From assembly GCA_024291935.2 (NCBI GenBank), contig CM044316.1, positions 5,324,501 through 5,388,500 of the forward strand: a DNA stretch of 64,000 nucleotides. Reading direction: 5' to 3'. This DNA is from Okapia johnstoni. Taxonomy: Eukaryota > Chordata > Mammalia > Artiodactyla > Giraffidae. A program made the position numbers and the translations under genes. Of this stretch, positions 17,901-28,839 are shown one piece after another; positions within the stretch are counted from its first letter, which is position 1; every line of letters begins with the position of its first letter. The notes under the pieces are model-generated. The model was not told where the DNA came from. It ran no database searches and worked only from the letters and a program-made list of their open reading frames with translations.

Positions 17901-18559
17901 TCGTAGACCTGCAGAGTGTGCCCGGGGGCTACGGTGGCGCAGCTGGTGGCAGCCTCAAGAAACGGCTGGTTCAGTCTCCCACCCCCAGCGGAAGCAAGGC
18001 AGATGGTGCACAGCTGGCTGGCAGCTTTCCTTTAGCCTCAGCCAAGTCTCTGCCCCTTGGCGGGGAGCCCAGGAGGTCTGAGTTGGAGTTGGCTGGATGT
18101 CCTTGGTGTGGTCATTCAATTCCTCAATCTACAGAACTCAAGGATTGCAGGCTTGCCCTTGGTGGTGACCCCGTTCAGTCTCTATTTTTCTAATACTCGT
18201 ACCTGAGCTCTTTCCCTTCTTACGTACCCTCTAATTGCGCCCCATTGCCCCAGGGAAAATATTTGGCAGGCATTTGAAGCCTGCCTTCGACATACACACA
18301 CACCCTCCCTCCTTTGCTTAGTGCTCTCCTATTCATCTTTTAAAACTCCTCCCGCCCCCCCGCAGCATCTCCCACCTTGGGGAGAGGGCGGGGAATTTTT
18401 TTCTGCATGAATAAAACTGTAGTCTCCCAGGAGCACCCTGAGTGGGCAAGAGTGGGTGGCTGGACCTAATCCAGCTCTGGCAGCAAATTCCAGGGGATAG
18501 GAGTGGGCAAGGGATGGTTAACCCCTTGTCATCTGAAGCCTACCCTACGTGCACCATCA

Positions 18560-18780
18560 TTTAACAAACCACTACAATACTACAGCAGTACAATAATAAT
18601 GTCAATAATGTATGGAGCACTTTCCTTGCTAAGTGTTTTACCTGCCTAGCAAACTCATGCGGGAGAGGGAATTAATTTCATAAAGAAATAAATAGAGCCT
18701 CAGAGAAGGGACTTGCCCAAGGTCATATATCAGCAAACAGCAGAAGCTGGGTTTGAACTATGGGCTCTCTGGCTCCAGCT
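18560..18780. repeat. MIR-like ancient SINE
   Basis: Contains the MIR core pattern of CAGAGAAGGGACTTGCCCAAGGTCA followed by a GGGTTTGAAC-type block. It is old and diverged, between MRPL34 and ABHD8. Confidence 0.65.
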
Positions 18781-19264
18781 GGGACCAGTCACCAGTTAAA
18801 TTGACCAACAGTTAAATTGGCCTATCTGTGAAACTCTAATTCCTAATAGCTCCAAGATACCTGTTTAATGGTTTAAAGAATAACTATTTGCAGGACTTGG
18901 AGTCACACAGCTGTAGTTCCAAGCCCCATCTCTGCTCCCCCAGCTTAGTTTGTGACCTTGTGCCCTTTATGAGCCTGTTTCCTCGCCTGAAATGGCAAAG
19001 ATCTGCGAAACTGTAGAAAGGAAAGGTGAGCTCAGAAAGGGGCGTTGGGGCGCCGTTTAGAGGAGACAGGCCAGTTCGGAGGCTGAGGCTAGCCGAGGAA
19101 ATCCTCTTTGCAGCGAGGAGGGCTCCGGTTGCTATCTCCGAGGGGCCCGGAAGTCCTCAGGTTCCGACCACTTCTCGGCCCTGGACCAGGCCCAATCTCT
19201 CCTTCCACCTCCGTAAACCCCTGAGGGGGACGGGGCCGTTGCCCCAAAAGCCCGCCCTAATCCC

Positions 19265-19520
19265 GGAGCTTCCGAGTCTGATTGGCAGTCTAAGTAGGCC
19301 AGGTCACTACGCAGCTGCGATTGGCCAGGACGCCAATCAGTCGGCTCACGGTCCCGCCCAGGGAGACGCTTAAAGGGCCGGCTTGCTCGGAGCAGGAGCT
19401 GAGGGCCTGGCTCTGTGGAGGGGGGCTGGCATGGCGCATTTGCGCCCCTCTCCGCAGCCCGGGTTGGAACCCCACCGGAGGCGGGGGGCGCGGCCTGCTA
19501 CCCCTCCACCAGCAAGTATG
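19265..19520 (+). promoter_or_regulatory. ABHD8: ABHD8 promoter and 5' untranslated exon
   Basis: Three CCAAT-type boxes lie within 60 bp (ATTGG at 19281 and 19320, CCAAT at 19333). A GC box CCCGCCC follows at 19353, and a weak TTAAAGGG near 19369. The transcription start is inferred near 19395. A GTATGG donor around 19515 could end the non-coding first exon. The coding exon begins after an AG acceptor at 20481-20482. Confidence 0.5.
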
Positions 19521-20490
19521 GGCCACTGCAGGCTGGATTTTCGGCGTTCATTATCCCCGCTGAGCCCAGGATGGGGACGGGGAGGGGTTGGTCCCATCAC
19601 CAGGGCCTAAACAATGGGGGTGCGCTGCACGGGTATCCCCCTCGAGTTATGTAACTGCCTGCAGTTGCCATGGCCACGACAGGGGGGCGGGGGGGGCTGC
19701 CCAGGGAGCGGGGATGGAGGCCTGGAGGCCCCCAGCCAGGGCTCCATCCTCATCACCACTGGAAGCTGTGTATCAGGTTCCCTAGAACCCAGGGTACTGA
19801 CCATTGGGGACCGAGCAGCTTCATCCCAGAGTGTCTGGGCCTCAGCTTGTTGGTCTGTGAAACAGACCCATTGCACCCATGATCTTGGGTCGCTGGGTAA
19901 AGCCTTCTGGAGCTCAGTCCTGAAACTCCTATCCCAGGGCCTCAACTTTCAGAAACCACGTTTAGAGACCTGGGATGAGGGCTCATTGTTGGGGTCTGCA
20001 TATTTTTAAGATATCTTTGGAGCGTTCAGGTTATGCTGGTTTAGTGAAATTGAGTTAACAAAAGAGTGCATGAGTGAATGAGTGGACAAATGAATGAAAG
20101 GATTTAGGAAGGCATAAGTTATAAACCTGAGCTGGAGGGTCCTCAGGGATGGGTCACATTTGCCACAATGTCCCCTCCTTCAGGAAGCCCCCTAACCCCC
20201 AATTCTACCACCTTTCCCATGGATGCCTCTTGGTGTCAGCCATAGCCACAGCCTTCTCTTTAATGTAGACTAGGCTTACCCATGAGGCTGGCTGACCACC
20301 ACACAGGCGCTGACCAGACAAAACATCTCAGTTCGTGCCTGGTTCTGACCACCCCTAAACTGGGGCCTAGACAGGGCCTCTCAGTGCAACTCACCCACCC
20401 CAGGTATAGAGAGTGGGTAGTGTGGGCATGAAAGGCTTCCTATTCAGACAGCCTCTGACCTGGCTGTCACCCCCACTCACAGGACACACC

Positions 20491-23400
20491 ATGCTGACCG
20501 GCATGACCGATGGGATCTTTTGCTGCCTGCTGGGCGCACCACCCAATGCAGTAGGGCCATTGGAGAGCGTGGAGTCCAGCGATGGCTACACGTTTGTGGA
20601 GGTCAAGCCTGGCCGCGTGCTGCGGGTGAAGCATGCGGGACCTGCTTCGGCCCCGACCCCACCGCCACCACTGTCAGACGCCGCCCAGGGGGACCAGTCC
20701 GGTTTGGTCCGCTGCCAGCGCAGAATCACCGTGTACCGCAATGGGCGGTTACTGGTGGAGAACCTGGGCCGGGCACCACGAGCTGACCTCCTGCATGGGC
20801 AGAATGGCTCCGGGGAGCCACCAGCTGCCCTTGAGGTAGAGCTGGCGGACCCAGCGGGCAGCGATAGCCGCTCAGTCCCAGGCAGTGCTGGGAGTGGCAG
20901 TGGTGGACGGCGGCGGCGAGCCCGACGCCCCAAGCGGACCATCCACATTGACTGTGAGAAGCGCATCACCAGCTGTAAGGGCGCCCAGGCTGACGTGGTG
21001 CTCTTTTTCATCCATGGGGTTGGCGGTTCCCTGGCCATCTGGAAGGAACAGCTGGACTTCTTTGTGCGCCTGGGCTACGAGGTGGTGGCGCCTGACCTGG
21101 CCGGCCATGGGGCCAGTTCAGCACCCCAAGTGGCCGCCGCCTACACCTTCTATGCACTGGCGGAGGACATGCGTGCCATCTTCAAGCGCTATGCCAAGAA
21201 GCGCAACGTGCTCATTGGGCATTCCTATGGGTGAGCCAGTGCTGTGGTGGGGATGAGGGTGAGGGGTGGGGACTGGCAGGACCCATGCCCACTCACAAAA
21301 TATTGATTTCCCTTCTTGAAAAATCCCACTACCATCTGCAACAACACATGGACTCCTGCCACCAATACTGTTGTTTCACATTGTTTTAAAGCAGTGTCTC
21401 AGTCCCTGAACTATTGACATTTTGGGTCAGGTAATTCTTTCCTGTGAGTGGCTTTCTTGTGCATTCATTGTAGGATGTTTAGGAGCATCCCTGACCTCTG
21501 CCCATGAGACGCCACTAGCACGATGGCCTAGTGATGATTGTGACAATCAAAAATGCCTGTAGATAGTGCCAAGGCCCTCTGGTGGGCAGAATCACCCCTA
21601 GCTGAAAACCATTGTCTTCTATTAAATTCAAGAATTGGTTGCTCTGGAGACCCAAAGGGCTCTAAGCAAAGACTAATTGGAATCTCATAATTTTTGTTTA
21701 CAAGGGTACAGTTTACTTTAATTCACTCTCCCTTAAGGGCTTCCCAGGTGCCACTAGTGGTAAAGAACCTGGCTGCCAATGCAGGAGATGTAAGAGACTC
21801 AGGTTCAATCCCTGACTTGGGAAGATCCCCTGGATGAGGGCATGGCAACCCACTCCGGTATTCTTGCTCCTCCCAGACAGAGGAGTCTGGAGGGCTACAG
21901 TCCATAGGGGCGCAAAGAATCAGACATGACTGAAGTGATTTAATATGCATATAGTCTCCCTTAAAGGGGTGATAGATAATACCACCTTGGCATTTAGATG
22001 AGAGCCCACACCATGGCTCTGGGTCTTCGTGCCTGATCACTGCCAAGTGGTACCATTCTGTCCTTTACCCAGGATGAAAGGCAGGGTCTGATCAGCCAGC
22101 CAGGTTGAGAGCCATTGTTTTCACAGTTGTAGTGCATGCAGTAAGACAAGAAAAAGAAATGTTACATGAGAAAGGAAGGCCAGACTAAGAAGTAGCATAG
22201 CTCGTATTTGTTTATATGAAAACATATGCCAAAGTGGATGCTTCCAATAATGATTCCTCCATTAAATGAACACCCATCTGTGGAAACTCCTGTGACCCCA
22301 TAACAATCCTATGAGGTCAGCACAGTTTCTGCGTCACAAATATGGAGACAATATCTCAGAGGGGTTAAGGAGTTTGCCCAAGGACACACAGTGAGTCACT
22401 GGCACAGTCAAGTCCATTTGACTCCTGCTTGTATCCTGTCCCTCTTTTTAGCAGGAGTTGGCAAACTTTATCTCAAAGGGCCAAAGAGTAAATACTTTAG
22501 GTTTGCAGGCCTTATGGTTGGTCTCTGTTGAAACTTCACAAGCCTACCATTGTAGAAGGAAAAGCAGACATGATTGTAAACAAATTTACAATTGTTTGGG
22601 TGTGGCTTTGTTCCAATAAATCTTTATTTATAAGCTATTTTACACATTTACAGAATTTTAAACTGAAGTTTAACAACAGAAACAAGCAGCTAGCTCTCAG
22701 GCCGTCCTTTGCCTAAACCCTGCTTTCGGGGTAATGAGGAGAGGTACCTGCACCCTTCCACCTTGCATAAAGCAGGCAGATGTGACAAACCCAGAGGCCA
22801 ATAAGAGAAGATCCTTAAAGGGAAGGTGAAGTGGAAGTGAAAGTCGCTCAGTTGTGTCCGACTCTTAGTGACCCCATGGACTATATAGTTCATGGAATTC
22901 TCCAGGCCAGAATACTGGAGTGGGTAGCCTTTCCCTTCTCCAGGGGATCTTCCCAACTCAGGGATCGAACCCAGGTCTCCCGCATTGCAGGCAGAGTCTT
23001 TACCAGCTGAGCCACAAGGGAAGCCCAAGAGTACTGGAGTGGGTAGCCTATCCCTTCTCCAGCAGATCTTCCTGATCCAGGAATTAAACCAGGGTCTCCT
23101 GCATTGCAGGCAAATTTAAAGGGAAGGGATACACTGGAAACAGTGACGGTCTCTGAGAAGCCAAAGGTTTTGTTTAATCAAATAGCTTTCCCAACACTTG
23201 ACAATATGTAATTCTTACCTCTTTGGGGGTTATGATGATTTTGAGGATCTGATAAAAGTTTGAGGATCCTTTCTCCAAAAGAAAAAAGAAAAAAATCCAC
23301 CTTCAACACACACACATACACAGTCTCACAATTTCAGGGCATTTGGGTTGCTCCTCCCATCCCTCATCCCCATTTGGTGCTCATGGACCCCACGGGAAGA

Positions 23401-25700
23401 ATCTTGGCCTTCAAGGACCTGCCTCTGGGTGAGGGGAGGGCATTCACCCTCTCACTGCTTGTATCCTGCTGACCACTGCCTTTCACCCCTCCCCACCATC
23501 CCCCTGGGGGGCAGTGTCTCCTTCTGCACATTCCTGGCGCACGAGTACCCAGACCTGGTGCACAAGGTGATCATGATCAACGGCGGGGGGCCCACGGCCC
23601 TGGAGCCCAGCTTCTGCTCCATCTTCAACATGCCCACGTGCATCCTGCACTGTCTGTCACCCTGTCTGGCTTGGAGTTTCCTCAAGTGAGTGACCCGGCC
23701 CCTGCCCCGACATCTCCCCAAGTTGGATGGGAGGGGAGGCTATATGGCTGGGGCTGGCATGGGGAGCACCGCTGGTGGCTGAGATGGCCTGAGGGCTCCA
23801 GAGGTGCTCCCCACCCACCCCCACCCCAGGGCCGGCTTTGCCCGCCAGGGGGCCAAAGAAAAGCAGCTGCTGAAGGAGGGCAACGCGTTCAATGTGTCTT
23901 CCTTTGTGCTTCGGGCCATGATGAGCGGCCAGTACTGGCCCGAGGGTGACGAGGTCTACCACGCTGAGCTCACCGTGCCGGTTTTGCTCGTCCACGGCAT
24001 GCATGACAAGTTTGTGCCAGTGGAGGAAGACCAGCGCATGGCTGAGGTATGGCACCCCAGTCACCACACCCCTCAAATCCCCCCTGCACAGCCCAGGGGG
24101 ACTCTGCTTTGTGCTCTAGCCCCAGAGACGTCAGAGCTTAGATTGAGGGTCAAAGGTGGAATTCAGAAAGTGGGGCTGCCTGGGACAGGGGGTCGGATCA
24201 TGTGCTGTCCCCTCTGCCCGCTGAAAGGCACTCTTCGCCAGACTTCCCTGGCGGTCAAGTGGTTAGCACTTCACACTTCCACTGCAGGGGGCACGGGTTC
24301 GATCCTTCATTGGGGAACTAGAATCCCACATGCCATGTGGTGTGGCCCAAAACAAAAAAAAAGGCACTCTTCACAGTTGGGATTTGTGATGGGTAACATA
24401 ATCCTGCAAGAGGGCAAGTGGGGGTCTTTAGATCAGATTCCCCAGAAAGAGTCTTGGGATCCTTAATGCTTAGAATAGCTCTGCACCATTGGTTCTTAAC
24501 CAGGGATGATTCTGCCCCACAGGGGACTCTTGAAAATGTCTGCAGACCTGCCATGACTGGACGAGGGAGGTACTTTTGGAACCTGGTGGGTGGAGGCTGG
24601 GGATACTGTTCAGTTACCTACAGTGAGCAAGACAGCCCCACTGCAGAAAATGACCCAACGCCAAGTGTCTATCCTATGGAGATTGAGATACCCGACCTTA
24701 GCATGAGAGACTCTGTCTGTCTGTCACTCTCAGTGATTTCTCACTGAGGTGACTTTGCTCCCTAGAGATATTTGGCAATGTCTGATTTTATTTTAATTTT
24801 AGTATTATTTTAAATTTTATTTTTGACCATGCCGTGCAACTTGTGGGATATTAGTTCCCCAACCAGGGATTGAACCTGAGCCCTCAGTAGTGAGAATGCT
24901 GAGTCCTAACCACTGGGAATTCCTGAGAGAGATTTTTGTCACACTGTGGTGGGGGAGTGGGATGCTACAACTGGCATCTAGCGGATTGAAGCCAGGGATG
25001 CTGTTCAACATCCTATAGTTCCCATCCCAGAGAATGATCCCGCCCCAAATGCCATGAGCGCCCAAGTTGAAAAATCCTGCTCTGGACATATCGTAGGCAC
25101 TTACGAAAGGCAGAATGAATGAATATCGAATTAGGCCCCAGCAGGGTGACAGGCCAAGCTTCATAGGCGGCGCTAGTGGTAAAGAACTTGCCTGCCAGGA
25201 GACCCAGTTCAATCCCTGGGTCAGGAAGATCCCTTGGAGGAGGGTATGGCAACCTGTTCCGGTATTCTTGCCTGGAGAATCCCATGAACAGAGGAGCCTG
25301 GCAGGCTATAGCCCATAGAGTAGCAAAGAGTCAGACACAGCTGAAGCGACTTAACACGCGTGGAGGGTGACAGGCCATCCTCTAGCTCCCCCTTGTATGG
25401 AAATGAAGGAATATAGGGTAGATTGCAAGAAGGACTTCCTGATGCTGCAGGCCATACATAGATAGGGGTTGAGTGACCCTGAGCTCCCGGGTCCTGGCTC
25501 TGGCCGCTCTGAACCCACCTCCTCTGCAGATCCTGCTTCTGGCCTTCCTGAAGCTCATCGATGAAGGCAGTCACATGGTGATGCTGGAGTGTCCGGAGAC
25601 CGTCAACACGCTGCTCCACGAATTCCTGCTCTGGGAACCCGAGCCCTCGCCCAAGGCCCTGCCCGAGCCCCTGCCTGCGCCCCCAGAGGAAAAGAAGTAG
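20491..25700 (+). CDS. ABHD8: ABHD8, alpha/beta-hydrolase domain protein 8
   Basis: A predicted serine hydrolase of the alpha/beta-hydrolase fold; its substrate is not established from sequence. Coding exons are 20491-21230, 23515-23685, 23830-24046 and 25530-25700, and every junction keeps frame, giving 432 aa against about 439 in human. The start ATG lies eight bases inside the exon, after the acceptor. The N-terminal 160 residues are low complexity, Pro/Ala/Gly-rich with a basic RRRRARR cluster. The fold begins near [12 protein letters not shown], with an oxyanion-type His-Gly at about 175-176. The nucleophile elbow GHSYG puts Ser at residue 245. The acid is Asp363 in HGMHDKF, and the His is residue 391 in EGSHMVM. 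The triad is complete, so the enzyme looks active. The C-terminus is Pro/Glu-rich and ends EEKK. Confidence 0.97.
21390..21612 (+). repeat. hAT-type DNA transposon fossil (MER20-like)
   Basis: About 220 bp in an ABHD8 intron. Landmarks are CTATTGACATTTTGGG, GTAGGATGTTTAGGAGCATC and a closing GCTGAAAACCATTG, matching the conserved blocks of a non-autonomous hAT element. The subfamily name is from memory. Confidence 0.6.
21737..21935 (+). repeat. Bov-tA SINE
   Basis: Forward copy in an ABHD8 intron, from GGGCTTCCCAGGTGCC to CAGACATGACTGAAGTG. It has a small deletion in its middle. Confidence 0.88.
22300..22640. repeat. MIR-like SINE followed by hAT-type fossil
   Basis: 22300-22440 carries the MIR-style CAGAGGGGTTAAGGAGTTTGCC block. 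From 22450 a second old repeat reads GTTGGCAAACTTTATC ... CAATAAATCTTTATTTATAAG, the pattern of a common mammalian hAT MITE. Both lie in the large ABHD8 intron. Confidence 0.55.
22830..23113 (-). repeat. Bov-tA SINE with partial repeat of its head
   Basis: Reverse-complement Bov-tA with the same partial second copy layout as 11250-11583: the AGTACTGGAGTGGGTAGCC block restarts after the first GGGAAGCCC. Confidence 0.88.
24238..24362 (+). repeat. CHR-type short tRNA SINE
   Basis: Forward copy with an ACTTCCCTGGCGGTCAAGTGG head, a GGGTTCGATCC box-B block and a short poly(A) tail. Confidence 0.82.
24488..25085 (-). repeat. hAT-type fossils broken by a CHR SINE
   Basis: 24488-24545 and 24745-25085 resemble the reverse complement of the 21390-21612 element (GGTTCTTAACCAGGGATG; ATTTGGCAATGTCTG; GGGATGCTGTTCAACATCC). 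The second copy is split by a reverse CHR SINE (about 24785-24925, with TTTTGACCATGCCGTGC to CACTGGGAATTCC), so the SINE arrived later. Confidence 0.55.
25160..25362 (+). repeat. Bov-tA SINE
   Basis: Forward copy shortly before the last ABHD8 exon, from GGCGGCGCTAGTGG to CAGCTGAAGCGACTTAAC. Confidence 0.87.
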
Positions 25701-26200
25701 CCACTGAGCTGGCCGGGTATCGCTTAGTGAGCCGAAGAGCAGGAGGAAGAGTCCTGAACCGGCTTAGGGTCTGCAGTGCGGACCAGGTGGGCGGGCCATT
25801 CGCTCCAGTGGGCGGTGTCAGGTCAGGGAAACGCCCCCTGGCCGGCTGGGCCGGACGACGCGGCATTCGTGGGAGCCAAGTGGACACACTGCTCTCTGCT
25901 AGTCCTGTGGGACCCATCGGTGTTTCGGGGCAGCAGCGACCCCCGCAGAGGGTGACCTTGTACAGAAGCCCCCTCCGCCACAATGTCGGGGCCGAGGCAG
26001 GCCGCCAACCCACTGTCTTCCGTGTCTGCCGTGCGTGATCCTAGGCCCCACGAGCCCCTCGGGGACTCTCGGGACCCCCGCCACCATGCCCAAGACCCCT
26101 GACCCCCGATTCCTTGGCGCTGGGAGCTATTGTTGCCCAAGTGGGGAGGGCTTGGGAGGGAGCTGGAGCCACCGAACCTGCACATCTCTTATTGTAACTC

Positions 26201-26206
26201 AATAAA
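26201..26206 (+). terminator. ABHD8: ABHD8 poly(A) signal AATAAA
   Basis: AATAAA lies 500 nt after the ABHD8 stop, followed by a GT-rich stretch (GTGTTGGGTG), the usual arrangement around a cleavage site. The transcript end is inferred near 26225. Confidence 0.8.
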
Positions 26207-26225
26207 CAAGTGACAATCTGAGCCT

Positions 26226-28839
26226 CCAGACTTGTGTTGGGTGACCACAGCATAGGGCCTCCCTGAGCCTGTTTTCCCAAGTGTAGACTACATTGACTCA
26301 GGTACCTCCCCTTCAGGGCTGATCCACAAAGACCTGCGAGTGTAGGTGGTCCAGGCTTGCTTTCCAAGTTCACCTCCCTTCTCAAAACACAGGGCCTGCT
26401 TGGGCAGCATTCCCGGAGCAGAAGACACTAAGGGGTGAGCTCCCCGTCCCTGGAGAGGAGGAGGAGAACCAACTGAGGCTGATGCTAAAGTTGAGATGAC
26501 GCTCAGTGGCCACTGCATCTGATTAGTGTAGCCATAATGGAGTGTCAGCTGTATGCAAAGCTGTATGTACTGAGTGCCTGATACGCGTGGGTTCACTGAA
26601 TCCTCTTTACCCCACACAACACAGCAAGTTAGTACCTCTTTACTGTCCCACTTCATCTTTTTTTTTTTTTTTTTCCATTTCATCTTATAACTTGGTTTTG
26701 GGTTGCTTTTGTCACAAAGACGATTTTTATTTTGAATCTATTTTTTGAATCCAGATTTCTCTGGATTTCTCTGCTCCATGGCCATCTATATTTTATTCTT
26801 TTTTAAAAAATATATATTGATTTATTTATTTGGCTGCACTGGGTCTTAGTTGAGGCATGTGGGATCTAGTTCCTTGACCAGGGATGGAACCCAGACCCCC
26901 TGCATTGGGAGGGTGGAGTCTTAGCCACTGGACCACCAGGGAAGTCCCTATATTTGATTCTAATAATGTATGTATATCTAGGCTTACCTGTTGTTTGTGT
27001 GGGTGGTGGGAGGAGAGATTTGTCACCTCAGTTGCTGCACCTTTGATCCTTTCCCCACTGGTTTGCAAGCCCACCTTTAGTTTAAACTGGGGTCTTTACA
27101 GGGGCACTGTTGTCAGTCGGTAAATTCTGGAGACATGTCTGATGACCACAACTTGGGGGGAGATGTTCCTGGAATCTTGTGTGTTGATCCCAGAAATGCT
27201 ACCTGACACCCTACAGAACACATGACAGCCCCCAGTGCAAGGAGCAACTTGGCCCCAAAATCAGTAGGGCTGAGGTTGGGATACACTGTGTTAGACAAAT
27301 TCCATCTCTTCTAGAACTTTTTTTGGGGGGAGGGTGGGGAAGGATGTCTTTGGGTTCTTTCTGTGTATTCTTGGGACATGACATGCTGTTTTAATTATTA
27401 CACATAAGGAAAGGAGCACTCAGAGAGAGATGTCATCAGCTCAGTTGAAAAAGTAGAACCCAGGCTCATGCTAGAGGCAGGGACTCTTAATTACTACAAC
27501 AGCCAGAGTAGCCATGGGCTCAGCTGTGGAGGTCAGGAGGCAGATGGACGCTTACCCTGCCCCCCACCGCAGGGCTTGGTTGGCAGAGCCACAATGACAG
27601 GCAGGTGATGAACCCAATGAGGCAGCAGATCACTTCTGGAAAATTTAAATGTTCCGGCCAACACCTCCCTAGAATAGTAGCTTGGCATTTACTGAAGCTC
27701 TTTGTGTAAAGTCAAGGTTAATCTCATTTTATAGCAGAAGACAGATTCAGAGAAGCAATGCCAGGAGGTTCCAGTAACACAGCGATCCCAAGGAGGGCTG
27801 GTGTCTCACACCCACACCACAACGACTTCTCCAGCTCTCAGTTCAGTTCAGTTCAGTCACTCAGTCGTGTCCGACTCTTTGTGACCCCACGGACTGCAGC
27901 ACGCCAGGCTTCCCTGTCCATCACCAACTCCCGGAGCTTGCTCAAACTCAAGTCCATTGAGTCGGTGATGCCATTCAACCATCTCATCCTCTGTCGTACC
28001 CTTCTCCTCCTGCCTTCAATCTTTCCCAGCATCAGGGTCTTTTCCAATGAGTCAGTTCTTTGCATCAGGTGGCCAAAGTATTGGAGTTTCAGCTTCAGCA
28101 TCAGTCCTTCCAGTGAATCTCCAGCTGTACCCACCCCTCAACACACAACACACCCCTCAGGAACATCCTGCATGCCCCCCCCCACCCCGTTCCACCAGAA
28201 ACTTTCCACCTGGGCTGCAAGGTCATCTCTGGGTCAGTAGGGCTCAGAGCCAAACACTTTACCCCAGGACAGTTTAATCTGATTCCCTCAATGACCCCCT
28301 GAGGTAGAATTTTGCAATTTCCTCATTGTGTACAACTTAGGAAGTTGAGGCTCAGACAGAGAAATTACTGGTCCGAGGTCCCACAGCTGGGAAGCAGCAA
28401 GGCTTGACTCTTAAGCTGGGCAGATTCCCTGCATGTAGCTTAGGAACCCCCAGCACAACCTACACTGTGGGTCCTCTGTATCAGGGAGATAAAAATGGTC
28501 ACTTGTTTGCCCAGATAGGACCAAACTGCCAAAGCACTGACATGTTTCAAAACACCATGTTCCAAAGAATCTTCTGGTCTACTTGTTCTCCTCCCACATC
28601 CCCTTATTCTCCTTCCATGACAGGGAGCTCACTACCTATCCAGCAGTTCCATCTGTAATATAAAGTCCTCCCTTACCCCAAGGAGGAGATCTGTCTTGCT
28701 GCTCCCTTACCAGCCTTCTGGAGCTGGAAATGGTGGGGAGCATGGGGGTATGCTCTCAATGCAGGGGCAGCTGAAACATTAAAACATCCTGATCTCTACT
28801 TAGGTTAAATGGCCAATTCCCTAGTGCTCAGGCACAAGT
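26226..28839. other. ABHD8-ANKLE1 intergenic region, repeat-rich
   Basis: Both genes end here. I see a T-run (about 26649-26665), a reverse CHR SINE (26808-26948), an old hAT-like copy (27123-27292), a BovB 3' end (27838-28130) and a MIR-like element (28262-28410). No gene is supportable. Confidence 0.65.
27838..28130 (-). repeat. BovB LINE 3' end
   Basis: Reverse complement of the BovB 3' region. It opens with four GTTCA/CAGTTCA repeats, the tandem 3' terminal unit of BovB. It continues through CACCAACTCCCGGAGC and AGCATCAGGGTCTTTTCC and is heavily 5'-truncated. It is non-coding as it stands. Confidence 0.85.

Noticed and set aside
27838..28130. Open frames in BovB 3' ends (also 44922-45385)
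   Set aside because: Both BovB copies are 3' fragments without reverse transcriptase or endonuclease sequence. The frames are chance.
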